Assembly: GCF_016808335.1 (NCBI RefSeq)
Contig: NC_053142.1
Span: 47,849,795 to 47,913,794 of the forward strand
Reading direction: 5' to 3'
DNA: 64,000 bases
Source: Panicum virgatum
Taxonomy: Eukaryota; Streptophyta; Magnoliopsida; Poales; Poaceae
A program made the translations under genes and the position numbers. Shown here in pieces: positions 8,913 to 20,754 of this stretch. Each line of letters starts with the position of its first letter. The stretch's first letter is position 1. The notes under the pieces are model-generated. The model had not been told where the DNA came from and did no database searches. It saw nothing but the letters and a program-made list of their open reading frames with translations.

Positions 8913-11900
8913 ATGGAGGCGGGAGACCCTCACGTGGAGGCCGCCGTGCTCTGGCTGGCGCAGACCATCCTGGAGGTCCTCTTCGCCGGCGGGATGGAGG
9001 AGTGGATTCGCCAGGTTGGGCTCGCCGACGACACCGAGAGGCTCAAATCCGAGATCGAGAGGGTGGAGGCGGTGCTTGCTGCCGTGAAGGGGAGGGCGGC
9101 GGAGAACAGGCCGCTGGCCCGGTCGCTCGGTCGCCTCAAGGAGCTGCTCTACGACGCCGATGACATGGTCGACGAGCTCGACTACTACAGGCTCCAGCAC
9201 CAGGTCCAGGGAGGTATGTGTGTGGATGTGGATGTGGATGTTCTCTGCAGTCTGCACAGCACATATCGTTGCTTGTATGATGATAGTAAAGGAAAGCTCT
9301 TAGCTGACGCTATTAATTTTCACATGCTGTTTCCATTTTGTTTGGCGCAGGTACGATTGCTTTGGATAATCAGCCCCAAGGCACGGATCTACATGGTGGA
9401 GCACAACTAGTTGAAGGATCGAGGGACAACTCTGGCATACCGAATAGAAACGACCGCAAGAAACGGTCCAAGGCATGGGAGGATTTCAGCATAACTGAAG
9501 AAGACGCTGATGGAAAGCCTGTGAAAGCAGAGTGTATTTACTGCCACACAGTGGTTAGATGCGAGACTACTAAAGGGACATCAGTTCTGCACAATCATCT
9601 CAAGAGTGAGAATTGCAAGAGAAAACGTGCTGCAATTGAACAAACGCCAATACCTTCAAGGTACCACTTATCTCGAGGATCTCTCCATACAGAATTCATA
9701 TCCTTGCATAGTTGCATTGGCGCACTTTTGCAATAACGAATAATGATTACTTTTGGACAAAATTAATGAACTTGCGATGTTCTGGAATGGCACCTTAGGA
9801 TATGCAAAAAAAATAAAAAAACGATATGTATTTTATTTAAACTATGCTAGATATAGTTCTGAAATGCAGTTATAAATCTTAAAATATTACAGTTATGAAC
9901 TTGTAGTAACCAGTCCATGATATTTTTCCTCCTGTAGTGCGGACGTTGGTGCACAAAATGGTACCACCATTTCGCCTCATGATTCAGATAGAAGAAAAAG
10001 AATGAGAAGTGATGAGGTGTTAGCACACAACACTGCAGCTAACACACTCCTCTGGGACAAGGCAGAAATTTGCAACAGAATCCAACAAGCAACTCATCAG
10101 TTAGAAAAGGCTATCAGTGAGGTTCAGAAGCTACATGGATTGGGCTCTGTTCCAAGTTGGAATCTCTATCAGAATACAGCTGCAGATCCGTGCCGAAGAA
10201 CATCAAGTCTTATTCAATGCAAAATGTACGGGAGAGTTGATGAGAAGAACTCCATCATAGAGCATATGAGAGGAGACAAGCCTGACAGTGTGGCTGTTCT
10301 TCCTATTGTTGGCATTGGAGGTATTGGGAAGACAGCACTCGCTCAAATCATATATAATGAACCGAATGTGAAAAGCCTGTTTGATTACAGAATATGGATT
10401 TGGGTGTCAAGCAACTTTGATGAAGTGAGACTTACAATGGAGATGCTAGATTTTGTTTCTCACGAAACGTGTGTAGGTATAAGCTGCTTGGCTAAACTTC
10501 AGGAGATCTTGGTCACTCATGTCACATCAAAGAGGACACTACTCATTTTAGATGATGTCTGGGACGACATCGATGATTCCCGTTGGAATAAACTGTTGGC
10601 CCCTTTGAGGTCGGACAACGCGAAGGGCAATGTGATTATTGTGACTACTAGAAAATTATGTGTTGCAAAAAGGATAGGCACGCTCCTACCTTTTGAGTTA
10701 GATAGTTTGCAGAATGAAGATTTCTGGCTGTTATTCAAAGCATGTGCATTTGGTGATGAAAATTACAAAGAGCACCCATGTCTAACCATCATTGGTCAGC
10801 AGATAGCAAAGAATTTACATGGTAACCCATTAGCAGCACAAACTGCAGGGATGCTTTTAAGAGAGCAGCTTACAATTGACCATTGGAGTAACATTCTAAA
10901 GAATGAAAAATGGAAATCCCTCCAACTCAATGGAGGCATCATGCATGCTTTGAAAGTTAGCTACGATGAGCTGCCCTACTGTTTACAACAATGCTTCTTG
11001 TATTGTTCTATATTCCCCCAAAATCATCAGTTTCTTAGCAATGAGCTGGTCTGTACTTGGATCTCGCAGGGATTTGTGAAATGCAGCCATTGGACTAAGA
11101 GATTGGAGGAGATAGGGCAGAACTATCTCACTGATTTGCTGAACTCTGGCTTCTTTAAGCAGGTTGATACTAAAGATCCAACATTATATGTTATGCCTTC
11201 TCTTATGCATGACTTTGCAAGGCTAGTTTCAGGAACTGAATGTGCAGTTATAGATGATCTAGCATGCAGAGAAGTACTCCCAACTATACGCCATTTGTCA
11301 ATTCTAACTTATTCCGCATACCATGAAGATCAGCATGGGAACATACTTCGTATTGAGAGGTTTGAAGAAAATTTGCGAAGAGTAGTTAATTCAACGAGAA
11401 AATTGAGGACGTTGGTCTTAATTGGGAAGTATGACCACTTCTTCCTCCAATCCTTGCAAGGCATACTCCAGAAAGCACAAAACCTACGGATGCTGCAAAT
11501 TTCTGCAGCATATGCACGCTTTGGTTATTCTGCGTGCAATTTGGTGAATTCTACTCATGTTCGATATCTAAAACTTAGGGGCAATGAGGACAGTGAAGTT
11601 TTGCCTGAAGCCCTGAGCAAATTCTATCACCTTCAAGTATTAGATATAGGCTTGGATAGATATTCTACTGTACATAATGGTATGAATAACCTTATCAGTC
11701 TACGGCATCTTGTTGCATCGAAGGCAGTGTACTCTTCGATCAGTAGCATTGGTAAAATGACTTCTCTTCAGGAACTGCATGACTTTAAAGTTGAAAAGTG
11801 CAACAGCTTTGAGATAGCACAGCTTCAATCCATGAGTGAGCTTGTTCAGCTTGGTGTTTCTCAACTTGAAAAGGTTGTAACTAGAGAGGAGGCATATGGA

Positions 11901-14204
11901 GCAAAACTGAGAGAGAAAAGTCGCTTGGAAAAGTTGCACTTGTCATGGGGGTATACTTTGTCAGTGGATGACTATATTGCCATGCATGAGACTTCTATTG
12001 AGGCAGTAGTAACGGGGACAAGCAAAGAGATGGTTGAGGGTCTCGAACCACATCACAACCTAAAGCATCTTCAGATTTCTGGTTATGGCAGTGGTACCTC
12101 CCCAGATTGGCTTGTTAGAACTGTCTCAGTTACCGGTTTGCAGACACTTCATTTAGAGGATTGTAGGGAATTACAAGTACTTCCCTCACTAGAAAGGCTT
12201 CCACTCCTTACAAAGCTGAAGTTGAAGAATATGGGGAAAGTAAGACAAGTAAAAGTTCCTTCCTTGGAGGAGCTGGTGCTTACTGAGATGCCAGAGCTGG
12301 AGAGTTGCTCCTGCAGTTCAGTGAGAGACTTGAACTCGAGCTTAAGAGTACTGCTGATCGAGAGATGCCGTGTATTGAAGGTGTTTCCTCTGTTTGAGAG
12401 CTGTGCAAATCTCATAATTGAGCAAAAGTCATGGTTGTCCGGTCTTAGCGAGCTTACCGTCGATGACTGTCCTAATTTAGCAATATCACATACTCTACCA
12501 CCTTCAAGCACTGTTTGTAGATTATCCATCACCGGAGTTTCAACACTTCCAGAGATGAAGGGTTCAACCAATGGAGAATTGGAAATTACGGGGTATCGTA
12601 ACCCTGGATGGGATATTTTTTCCGGAAGTCCTGATAAGCCAACGCAGCCGGATGACAATTTTTGGCCATTCCATCATCTCAGGGCATTAACTAGCTTGCA
12701 ACTAGAAAATTGCCTGGACCTTTTCTCTCCAGATGTTTTGGCAGTGCAAGCACGTGAAGACATGGCAGACGCGAATTTCAATGCCCTCCCATCTCTCAAG
12801 CGCCTCGGGATTTGTGATTGTGGAATAACTGGGAAGTGGCTATCTGTGATGCTGCGACATGCACCGGCCCTAGAGGAATTACATTTGGTTGGTTGTAACC
12901 AGATATCAGGACTGTTGATGGGAGAGACAGAGAGCCGTTCATTAAGTCACACCCCAACTCCACGGGCTTCATCAGCTAGTAATCCAGATGGTGCGTCGAC
13001 AAGCTCAACATCAAAGGGACTCCTGCGCATTCCATCAAATCTCATCCCTTGTCTCAAGAAAATAATTATTGTGCGCTGCGGTGAGCTAACATTTCAGGGG
13101 GACAAGGATTGCTTCTCTGGATTCACCTCCCTTGAAAAGCTAACAATTTGGGGATGCCCCAAGCTGATCTCATCTTTGGTGCACAAATACGAAAACAGCG
13201 ACCAGCGGAACGGAAGATTGCTTCTCCCGCATTCACTTGTCGAACTTGATATCCGCGATTGTTCCCTAGAAGCGCTGCAGCTCTGCTTCCTAGAAGATCG
13301 CAACTGCCTCAAAAAGTTACAAATACACATCGGCCCAAGTCTGAAATCGCTACGGCTACATTCCTGCACAACACTGGAGGAGTTGGTGGTTGCTAGTTGT
13401 GCATCGCTCCGCGTGCCAGAGGGGAATTTCACGTGCCTCAAGAAATTAGTGCTGGACGACAACCCAGGGTTAGAATGGCTACAGCTGTATTCCTGTACAG
13501 CACTGGAAAGTTTGATGATCGAAGATTGTGCATCACTCGCCACGCTAGAGGGGAATTTCACCTGCCTCCGGGAATTAGAACTGCGGGGAAACCCAATGCT
13601 GAAATCGATACAGCTGCGTTCCTGCACAGCCCTGGAGGAGTTGGTGGTTCATGGTTGTGAATCGCTCGATGCGCTAGAGGACTTCCGGTGCCTCAGGGGT
13701 CTCAGGTATTTGGACGCATTCGGCTGCCCTGGCTTATCTCATTATCTGGAGCGCCTGTCAAGTCAGGGCCGCTATGGGGTGTGCGCTGGACTGGAAAGGC
13801 TTGTCACCGATGATTACTCTTTCCTCGCCACGTCATTCTGCAAGTGCCTCACCTCCCTTCGACGCCTAGAGTTTCGCCAATGTTTGGGGAAAGTGTGGAG
13901 ACTAACAGATGAGCAAGACAGTGCGCTCCAGCTCCTCACGTCCCTGCAGGAGCTCCTATTTTGGAATTGCCGCGACCTTGCATATCTTCCTGTGGGCCTG
14001 CACAGCCTTTCCTCACTCAAGAGGTTGGAGATCTATCATTGCTCGAGTGTCTCAAGGCTCCCAGAAAAGGGCCTCCCACCTTCGCTGGAAGAACTGGTGA
14101 TCTTTCATTGCACCGAGGAGCTAACTGAGCAATGCAGAATGCTAGCAAAAACAAGGAGCAAACCAAGGGTCGAAATTGATTGGAAATATGTGAACTGTGG
14201 TTAA
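8913..14204 (+). CDS. CC-BED-NB-ARC-LRR immune receptor (Xa1-type)
   Basis: Predicted exons are 8913-9213, 9351-9660 and 9938-14204. All introns are GT/AG and phases agree, giving 1625 residues. Residues 1-100 form an Rx-type coiled-coil domain with an EDVID-like DADDMVDELDY. Residues about 138-192 are a BED zinc finger (C162, C165, H183, C189), encoded by its own exon. NB-ARC follows with P-loop GIGGIGKT (about 329-336), kinase-2 LLILDDVWDD (about 405), VIIVTTR, GNPLA, CFLYCSIFP and MHD (about 627). Leucine-rich repeats fill the remaining ~980 residues. The core motifs are intact, so it may be functional. BED-NLRs such as rice XA1 and wheat Yr5/Yr7 detect pathogen effectors in the cell. The ATG at 8913 (GCGATGG) is chosen because the coiled coil starts there. 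Confidence 0.9.
13361..13685 (+). repeat. tandem 129-bp LRR repeat units
   Basis: Inside the NLR the words TTCCTGCACA, TTCCTGTACA and TTCCTGCACA start at 13361, 13490 and 13619, exactly 129 bp (43 codons) apart. The encoded units share SCTALE, CASL and EGNFTCL. This is an in-frame internal duplication of leucine-rich repeats. Confidence 0.85.
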
Positions 14205-15370
14205 GCATATTTGTCTACCAGCACAGCGGATTTCACTTCGTTGCCTTCTAAGGTATGCCTCTATCGTCAGTCATGTTATCTTCGGCTTTTACATCCCTCG
14301 GTATCTCGTGAAAGTAAGCCGTCCCTTTGCAGGCATTCAAGCTTCGGTACGTTCCACTACTACGATCGACCGTCTTCTGGATCAACCTCATGCAAAACTG
14401 CATGTTGTTCAAGAAAGCATTCACTCGTCCCCGTCTCTTCGGGATCACTTGTTGCAGGGCTCATGTTTGCCAGATAAGAGGCCAGGTATGGACGTGTGGT
14501 TCTTTCTTGCCCCGAAACATAAAAAAACTGAATTTCTCGTGCCAGATTCTACAAGGACCTCACGGGTTCATATTGCTGAATGCTAATTATTTTTTTTCAC
14601 AATTTGCGCCTCATCCCTTTGTAAGCAATGGAATTGCATTGATCGGTGAAAAAGCACTTGCTGCACAACTATTTTAGCAGAAATTCCAACGGTGCATCTG
14701 CACATTTTACTGGCATTTTATACCTGGAACAGCTTCCTGAAATTCCTACAGCAGACAACAAATTCTGAAGTTACCAAACAATAACAGACAAATTCACTGC
14801 TTTGTGTTAGACAATAAAGCAGAGCATGCATTTGTTGATATCTGAGGGGACAATTTTCACAAAGAAGGCAGAAGCCAACACAGATCTGCAAGTCCACTGA
14901 AACTTATCTCAGTGCTGGTCTATCCAAAATGATGAATAACTTAATCATAGTCATCGCGAAACAAAGATACTGTGTTGTTACTTTACCATACTTAATGACA
15001 TGCCCAACTCATCGATAATCAACTCCATAAAGAGAGCTCCACCAGAACAACCGTAATACAAATAACAGATACTAGGTCTAGCCACCTTCATAATCAATAG
15101 GAGGGTTCAACTACTAATCTACTATAAAGGCCCCCATACCATCCAGCTTCCACCTTCTTATATACACGTCTCGAGCTGTGCCATCAGATACTCACAAAGC
15201 CCATCTGTTATCTATTAACTGCGTTAACTACTAAACCGAAACTGACACCCACATCTCAGAAGAACAGCTTACAGAATACCTACAATTCCTCTAACTCTAC
15301 CCAGATCACTCAAGAACATGAACTCGCACAATTGAAACCCTTGAATTCCCTATGGTTACAACAACCTCCC
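14205..15370. other. 3' regions of two converging genes
   Basis: The NLR (+) and the bromodomain gene (-) converge here. The stretch should hold both 3' UTRs. No additional coding sequence or repeat is recognised. Confidence 0.4.
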
Positions 15371-16977
15371 CTAAGCCAAAGAGTGAGCATTCCCAGCTCC
15401 TGAGGCACTGTCCCCTGAGCTCCCAGACTCCGAAACTGTAAAAGGCGGCAAAACATTTTTTTTTTTGTCAAAACTCGGTTCATGAGGAAGTTGGATCTTT
15501 TTTATGTACGAAAAGGTGGTTGATCATACCACTGGATGATGAGGAACCGCTGCCAGAACCACTGGATGATGAGGAGCCACTGCCAGAGCCACTGAAGCCA
15601 CTTGCAACTTCAGCATCCTTCTCGATCTCCATTGACTGGTAAGTGGCTGTTGGCATCTCATCCCCAATATCTACATACTCATCAACTTGTTCGGCTAATT
15701 TAGTGCTCTTCATAGGGTTCCCGCTCTCCTATAAACAACATAAAAGAACAGACTAGCATGAGATCCCAATTCATTCATTGACTAAAACCAAAAACAAAAC
15801 CTGATGCTCCAATTGTCATTACCGCATCATCATTGCCAACCAATGTAGCCACACTGTTCACTGGTGCAGTGTCATCCTCAGCTACGGCAGCACTTGCGAC
15901 ATCAGCAATGCCTCCATTCACCATTGCAGTTCGCTGACTCTTCTTGAGGGCCTTGTTGAAGTTGGTGACGAATCGATCAAGCTCCCACTGCGTCTCAATG
16001 TCCATCTCATCAATATCCAGCTCGATCTCATCCCCAAGCACCTCCGGGTTGTTGTTCCTCTTCCTCACAATTTGCAGCACATTATGCATCTTCTCTTCAG
16101 GCAAGCTCTCAAGGCCCAGCCTCAACATGTTCTTCTCATCCAGGCTCATCTCCCTCTTGTTAGTCTCCCTCGCCTTTGGCTTCCGCATCTTCCCGCTCCC
16201 TGTCTTCGGCTTCACCTTCGCCTCAATTATCGGGGGAGGTGGCAATTCGGCTGGCACTGGCTTTGGCGGCTCAAGGCGCTTGCACTCTTCCTTGAACCAA
16301 GCGACTGCCTCTTTGTACATCTTCTCGAAGGACGCGAGGAGGGCGCCAGCGAAAGTGTGAACCTCATGCCCCACCGGGTTGTACCGCAGCGCGTTGGAGA
16401 AGGTGAGGCGGACGTCGGCTGCGAAGGCGTCGTGCGAGGCGTACCTCCCGGCGGCGAGGTTCTCCTTCACGGTGCCGAGGTCCATGGGTCTCTTGATGAC
16501 GGTGTGGTAGTCGTGGAGCCCGAGGCGCTCGACCTCCACGGGCGCGTTGAACCACACGCTCCGCTTGTCCTTCCGCAACTTGGTGAGGATCTGACCGCAC
16601 CGCTTCCGCATCGCGCCCGGGAGCTTCGCCGGCGCCGCGGGAGGGAGCTCCCGGCGCGGCGGGTGGCTCTGCTCCTGCCGCTGCACCTGCCATGCGTCGA
16701 TGCGGGAGAGGAGGGCGCGGACCTGGCCGAGCTCGCCGGCGAGGCGGTCCCGGAGCGCGCGGGCCTCGCGGTGGCCCAGGGACGCCGGCTTGAAGGTGAC
16801 GTACCCGACCGCCGTCGAGGCCGCCGCCGCCGCCCGCGCCTTGGACCCGTCGCCGCGCGGGGGGACGGGGTGGTGGTTGGGGCTAGGGTTGGGCGGTATG
16901 GGCGACAGCGGGGCCCGCCCCTCCCCCCAGCTGTGGTGGTGCGCCCCGCTCCGGCCGGCGAGGAGGGCGGACGCCAT
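15371..16977 (-). CDS. GTE: bromodomain and NET-domain protein, GTE group
   Basis: Predicted exons on the minus strand are 16977-15823, 15728-15530 and 15435-15371, with GT/AG introns and matching phases, giving 472 residues. A bromodomain spans about residues 122-225 and includes WFNAPVEVERLGLHDYH and the acetyl-lysine-binding asparagine N200 in RYNP. An NET domain follows at about 275-345 (MSLDEKNMLRLGLESLPEEK). The tail is a serine/glycine run. Plant GTE proteins are nuclear readers of acetylated histones that act in transcription. The frame is open further upstream to 17058, but the start MASALLAG at 16977 is preferred because it begins a GTE-like N-terminus. A hAT element lies about 165 bp upstream. 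If intron 1 were retained, the protein would end at 15775. Confidence 0.88.
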
Positions 16978-17142
16978 CGCCGGCGCCGGCGAGGGCTCAA
17001 CGACCTCGATTGGGGCGCGGCGGTCGCAATTTGGATCCGAACCCCAGTCACGGAGCACGGCGGCACGGGAGGGGAGGGGCGGGGGCGGAGCGGGGCGGAG
17101 GAGACGGGGGGTATCGGAAAGACTCTATTTTCGGGGTGGGAC

Positions 17143-17670
17143 CAGGGTTCACCGGTGGGAACCGGTCCGGCCCGGTTCCGGTTTGGGCCGGTACCAAACC
17201 GGGCCAAATTTAAAATTTAAATTTAAATTCAAAAAAATGAAAAAATTCCTAAAAATACTTAAAGGTGCGACAAATTTAATGGTGTCAAATTTTCTCAAAA
17301 ATTCGTTCATTTAGTATAGTTTGCTGGGATTTGAAGTTAAACAAAAAAACGTGAATACAAAAGTATACAAATACAATGTAAAAGTAGTACAAAAAAGAGT
17401 TGGAGGGTTCATTTAAATTAAAATATGTTATACAAACATTTATTTAGTATACTTTGCCGGCATTTGAATTTAAACCAAAAAAGAAAAAAAATTGAATTTG
17501 ATCGGTTACCGGTCAAACCGACCGGTATACCGGTCGGTTCCCAAATGCGCCGGACGATTTGAATTTGTACTGGGATTTGATCGGTTTCTACCGGTTTCTG
17601 GTGAAACCGGTCCGGTTTACCGGAACCGGAGTGCTCCGGTTTGGGGTGTCTCGTTGGGAAAAAAAACCTG
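17143..17670. mobile_element. 528-bp non-autonomous hAT element upstream of the GTE gene
   Basis: An exact 8-bp direct repeat GGTGGGAC flanks it (17135-17142 and 17671-17678). Its ends are CAGGGTTCACCGGTGGGAAC and, inverted, CAGGTTTTTTTTCCCAACGA. CCGGTTCCGG-type words are dense near both ends and the core is AT-rich. It has no coding capacity. Confidence 0.8.
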
Positions 17671-17678
17671 GGTGGGAC

Positions 17679-19768
17679 GTCGCCTCCATTTCACGACCGT
17701 CTGATCGCGGCTGATCTGCCGTCGAGAATCAGCCACCCAGGCGCGTCAAATTTTGTAAAAGAACTCTCCAAGTCTTCCTAAATCGATCCTCGATCTAAGG
17801 AGGCCCTCCGTCAAACAGTGAACAGTGCCGCGCTCGTTTCACTTGAAAACATTTTCAATGCGAAGATATGAAAATTCGAAATCACGTCGATTTTACAAAG
17901 AAAACGCCTGCTGCTGCTTCTAAATTTTCCATTTTATATGCATGCAGCCTTCTAATTTGTTGGTGCATGTGGTGGCCCGTGGCCAGCATGCAAGGCACTT
18001 TTTTTTTTTGCGAAACAGCATGCAAGGCACTTATCGTCGCTGTCACTAAAACATGATGAAGTCAGTAGAGACACCTGTTGATAGCTTCCCCGATTGCTTA
18101 AATATCTTGAGTACATCAATTCAGTGCTGCTTCCCCGATTGCGCAAGGAATGGATTCTTCCTGCCCTTTTTGCCTAATTATTAACTGTATCATCAATATC
18201 CTGAATTTGCAACAAACGTGAAAAATTTTCGTGGCGGGCGGGCCCACCGGCTGCGGGTGAGGAGGGATGACCGGAAAGTTTGGGATCGTTTGGATTTGTT
18301 TTGGGTGTGGGAATCGTTGCGTGACCGTGGACGCTCTGGTTTGACGGGTTGTGGAGCGCGGATCTGGGAGCTTTGTTTTCGCGGGAACCTGAGCTTCTAC
18401 TGTTGGCGCCATCTTTCTAGATCCTCGAAAAAGATGAGAGTAAAAACCAAGTAGCCAATGCAAGTGTATGCGTGCTAGACTGCTAGTGCGACGGTACACC
18501 GTGATAGAACTCCATTCTCCAGGTACTGAACTTTTTGCACCCATGTATTGACATGCTGATACGCCGATACACAAGTCATCGTGATATGCGTGCTGGCATC
18601 GACCATCTTTCTTGTTGCTTGCAGTGTTGCTTTCGAATCCGAGCAGAAGCATGCGTACCAAAAGAAGCAAACAGAATATGGGTGTCAAGGGGCCCATGTG
18701 ATGTGGGCCTTGTTCTTGGAAAGTAATTAGTAGCACAAACTAAGAAGTAAGAACCATTTCATTAGCTTTCATATACTGTGGCAGTATGCTACAACACAGA
18801 GAACAACGTTACATGTTCGAGCTTGTACGATACTTGTCGACGTACAACGCAATTCCGTTTATCTCTACTCCTACGAAGGCCGAATGGGCGACTCGTCCGT
18901 CAATTCATCAGTCTGCTTCTCGCGTTTCGTCAGTCTGCCGCAGGAAATATGCAGCCGTCCGATGCTTTCGACAGGCGCAGGAACGGCAGCCCGTTGCCCC
19001 CGCTACGTACGATCCCTCTCCAGCCCACCTCCTGGTAATCGTGGTTCTGCCGAGTCATCTAGAGACGTCCGATCCATCTACAGCCGTAGGAACGGCAGAC
19101 CGCAAGAAGCGCAATCCCCCCAACATCACCCACCAGTCCGCCACCGTCCCATCATCTGTGCGCATTCGTTCATCGCTTTCTAAAGTCCTAAACTGCACCA
19201 CCGGCCCGTACGTCGTCGTCTCCCGCTGCCGCTGGCCTACACCGCCGGCACGTCGACTCCGCGACCTCCGCGAGGTGCGCGTTGAGCCGGACCCTGGAAC
19301 GGCCCGATGCGGCGGGTGAGTGAGAGAGGCTTCGCCGCCTGGTTCAGGCTGCCATCCCGCAGCGGTGCCATTGCCACCCCAGCCCGCACCGTGGATCCGC
19401 GACACCCGTTTTATATAACTGTATTACACATGTTTTATATAACTGTAAGGGAATTGATTTTGTATACTATGTGTATACAATATAACCTTGAGTTTATTTA
19501 GATGTTTTTGCATGCATATTTGGTATGCTATAAAATATATATTTTTCAAACATGCATGTGCATGCACATGCCTCAATTGCTACATGTATTACACATATTT
19601 TATATAACAAAGATTGATGCTAATAAAAAAATATTTTCCTGTAGCAACGCACAGTCATCAACCTAGTAACTAGAAAAAGTTCAATTCAATCCGCGCACAC
19701 ATTATGAATACGATTAACCTCCCTACCGAATTTGTTTGGAGTCCTCCCGGAGTTTCTGCGCCGGCCGG
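17679..19768. other. intergenic stretch without a recognised gene
   Basis: The first 100 bases are the displaced upstream part of the GTE promoter. Beyond that I see no protein-like frame. Two similar GC-rich pieces (about 18955-18990 and 19065-19100, sharing GGAACGGCAG) suggest a small local duplication. The AT-rich part at 19410-19700 repeats TTTTATATAAC and may be a MITE remnant. Confidence 0.4.
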
Positions 19769-20055
19769 CTAGGCGAGGACGGCCAGCTCCTCGGCGTGCG
19801 GCGGCAAGGGGCTGCCGGCTACGGGGCACCTCTCGCCGCGCACCGAGGGCTTGCCGACCTCCGTGGCAGTGTGGCTCAAGTTTCGGCGAGTAGCCCTGGT
19901 GCGCAGCAGCGCGTAGGACGACAGCTCCACGGCGGCGGCCGCCTCCTTCTCGTCCTCCGCTATAGCGTCCAGCACCCTCGGGAGCGGCGCATGATGAGGA
20001 TCGACGACGGCGCGACCTCGACGGCGAACCGGGCGATGAGCTGAGCCTTCGCCAT
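19769..20055 (-). pseudogene. small protein gene with an apparent one-base frameshift
   Basis: A TATA box (20195-20203) precedes an ATG at 20055 that starts MAKAQLIARFAVEVAPSS. The frame ends after about 32 codons at a TAG. A neighbouring frame then continues with VLDAIAEDEKEAAAAVELSS and runs to a stop at 19769, ending EELAVLA. A one-base frame change near 19978 would connect the two. The pair looks like one small protein of about 95 residues, with an arginine-rich middle and an acidic segment. I do not recognise its function. The shift could be a real mutation, a sequencing error, or a sign that only the first 32 codons are used. Confidence 0.5.
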
Positions 20056-20131
20056 GCTCAGCGCGAGCAATGCCTCACTGAGCTGGCTAGGCTAGCTCTG
20101 GTACATGGACATGGAAGCTCTGTGGTAGGCT

Positions 20132-20191
20132 GGTAGCTCGCTATGGGAGGTTTGTCTTGGGGGTAGCTCGCTATGGGAGGTTTGTCTTGGG
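20132..20191. repeat. 30-bp tandem duplication in the leader of the small gene
   Basis: The unit starting GGTAGCTCGCTATGGGAGG occurs twice head to tail, at 20132 and 20162. It lies between the TATA box and the ATG of the minus-strand gene, so it lengthens the 5' leader. Confidence 0.85.
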
Positions 20192-20194
20192 GTG

Positions 20195-20203
20195 CTTTTA
20201 TAG
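20195..20203 (-). promoter_or_regulatory. TATA box of the small minus-strand gene
   Basis: Read on the minus strand this is CTATAAAAG, about 140 bases before the ATG at 20055. Confidence 0.6.
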
Positions 20204-20754
20204 TGCCACAGTGTCAGCTTCCACATCTTTGCCGTTGATGCTTCCTGCGGTCACACTCACACCGATTAGAAGAAGCTTAACTGGAAACCGGCCGGTTTTG
20301 AAAATGAATGTTTGGAGGCAACAGCAAGCGGGTTGAGAGTTGAGGCTCGAGATGATATCGACCTAGCTTGAGTGATCATGGCAGTGCCCGGAGTGCCACA
20401 TTGCGTTTCTATCATGACATCTATGATCCGAAAAATGTTGAGCCAATGGGGCTGAAGAATGGAAAGCCTTGCATTGCCTTCAGGAAGGTTGTCCCAATTC
20501 AGACTCTGTGCCCTGAACTCTTTTTTTCACGACTGTAACTGAGCACGTTTTTCATTAAGAGAGAGTGTGCCCCTGAACTCTCAAATAAAATTTTCTTTCA
20601 CGCAACAAAAAAAATTCAGAAATGTTCATTTCGCGTGTCGGTATACAAAATTCACAGCAAATGCCCTCGAAATAACCGAAAACGGCCTAGGATGGAGAGA
20701 CAATTGTCGATCCGATATCTTCATTCTGAATTTTTAATAGAGTGGTCTAGCGAG
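20204..20754. other. spacer with a short coding-like segment
   Basis: The frame at about 20403-20521 (+) reads like protein (FYHDIYDPKNVEPMGLKNG, then PCIAFRKVVP) but lies between stops and has no obvious splice partners. I could not name its source. It may be an exon fragment of an old gene. The rest is promoter and spacer. Confidence 0.35.

Noticed and set aside
16072..17220. A 382-codon plus-strand frame
   Set aside because: It is the opposite strand of the bromodomain gene's GC-rich first exon.
19055..19405. A 116-codon minus-strand frame
   Set aside because: The composition is arginine- and glycine-rich with no family resemblance, and competing frames are open on the other strand.
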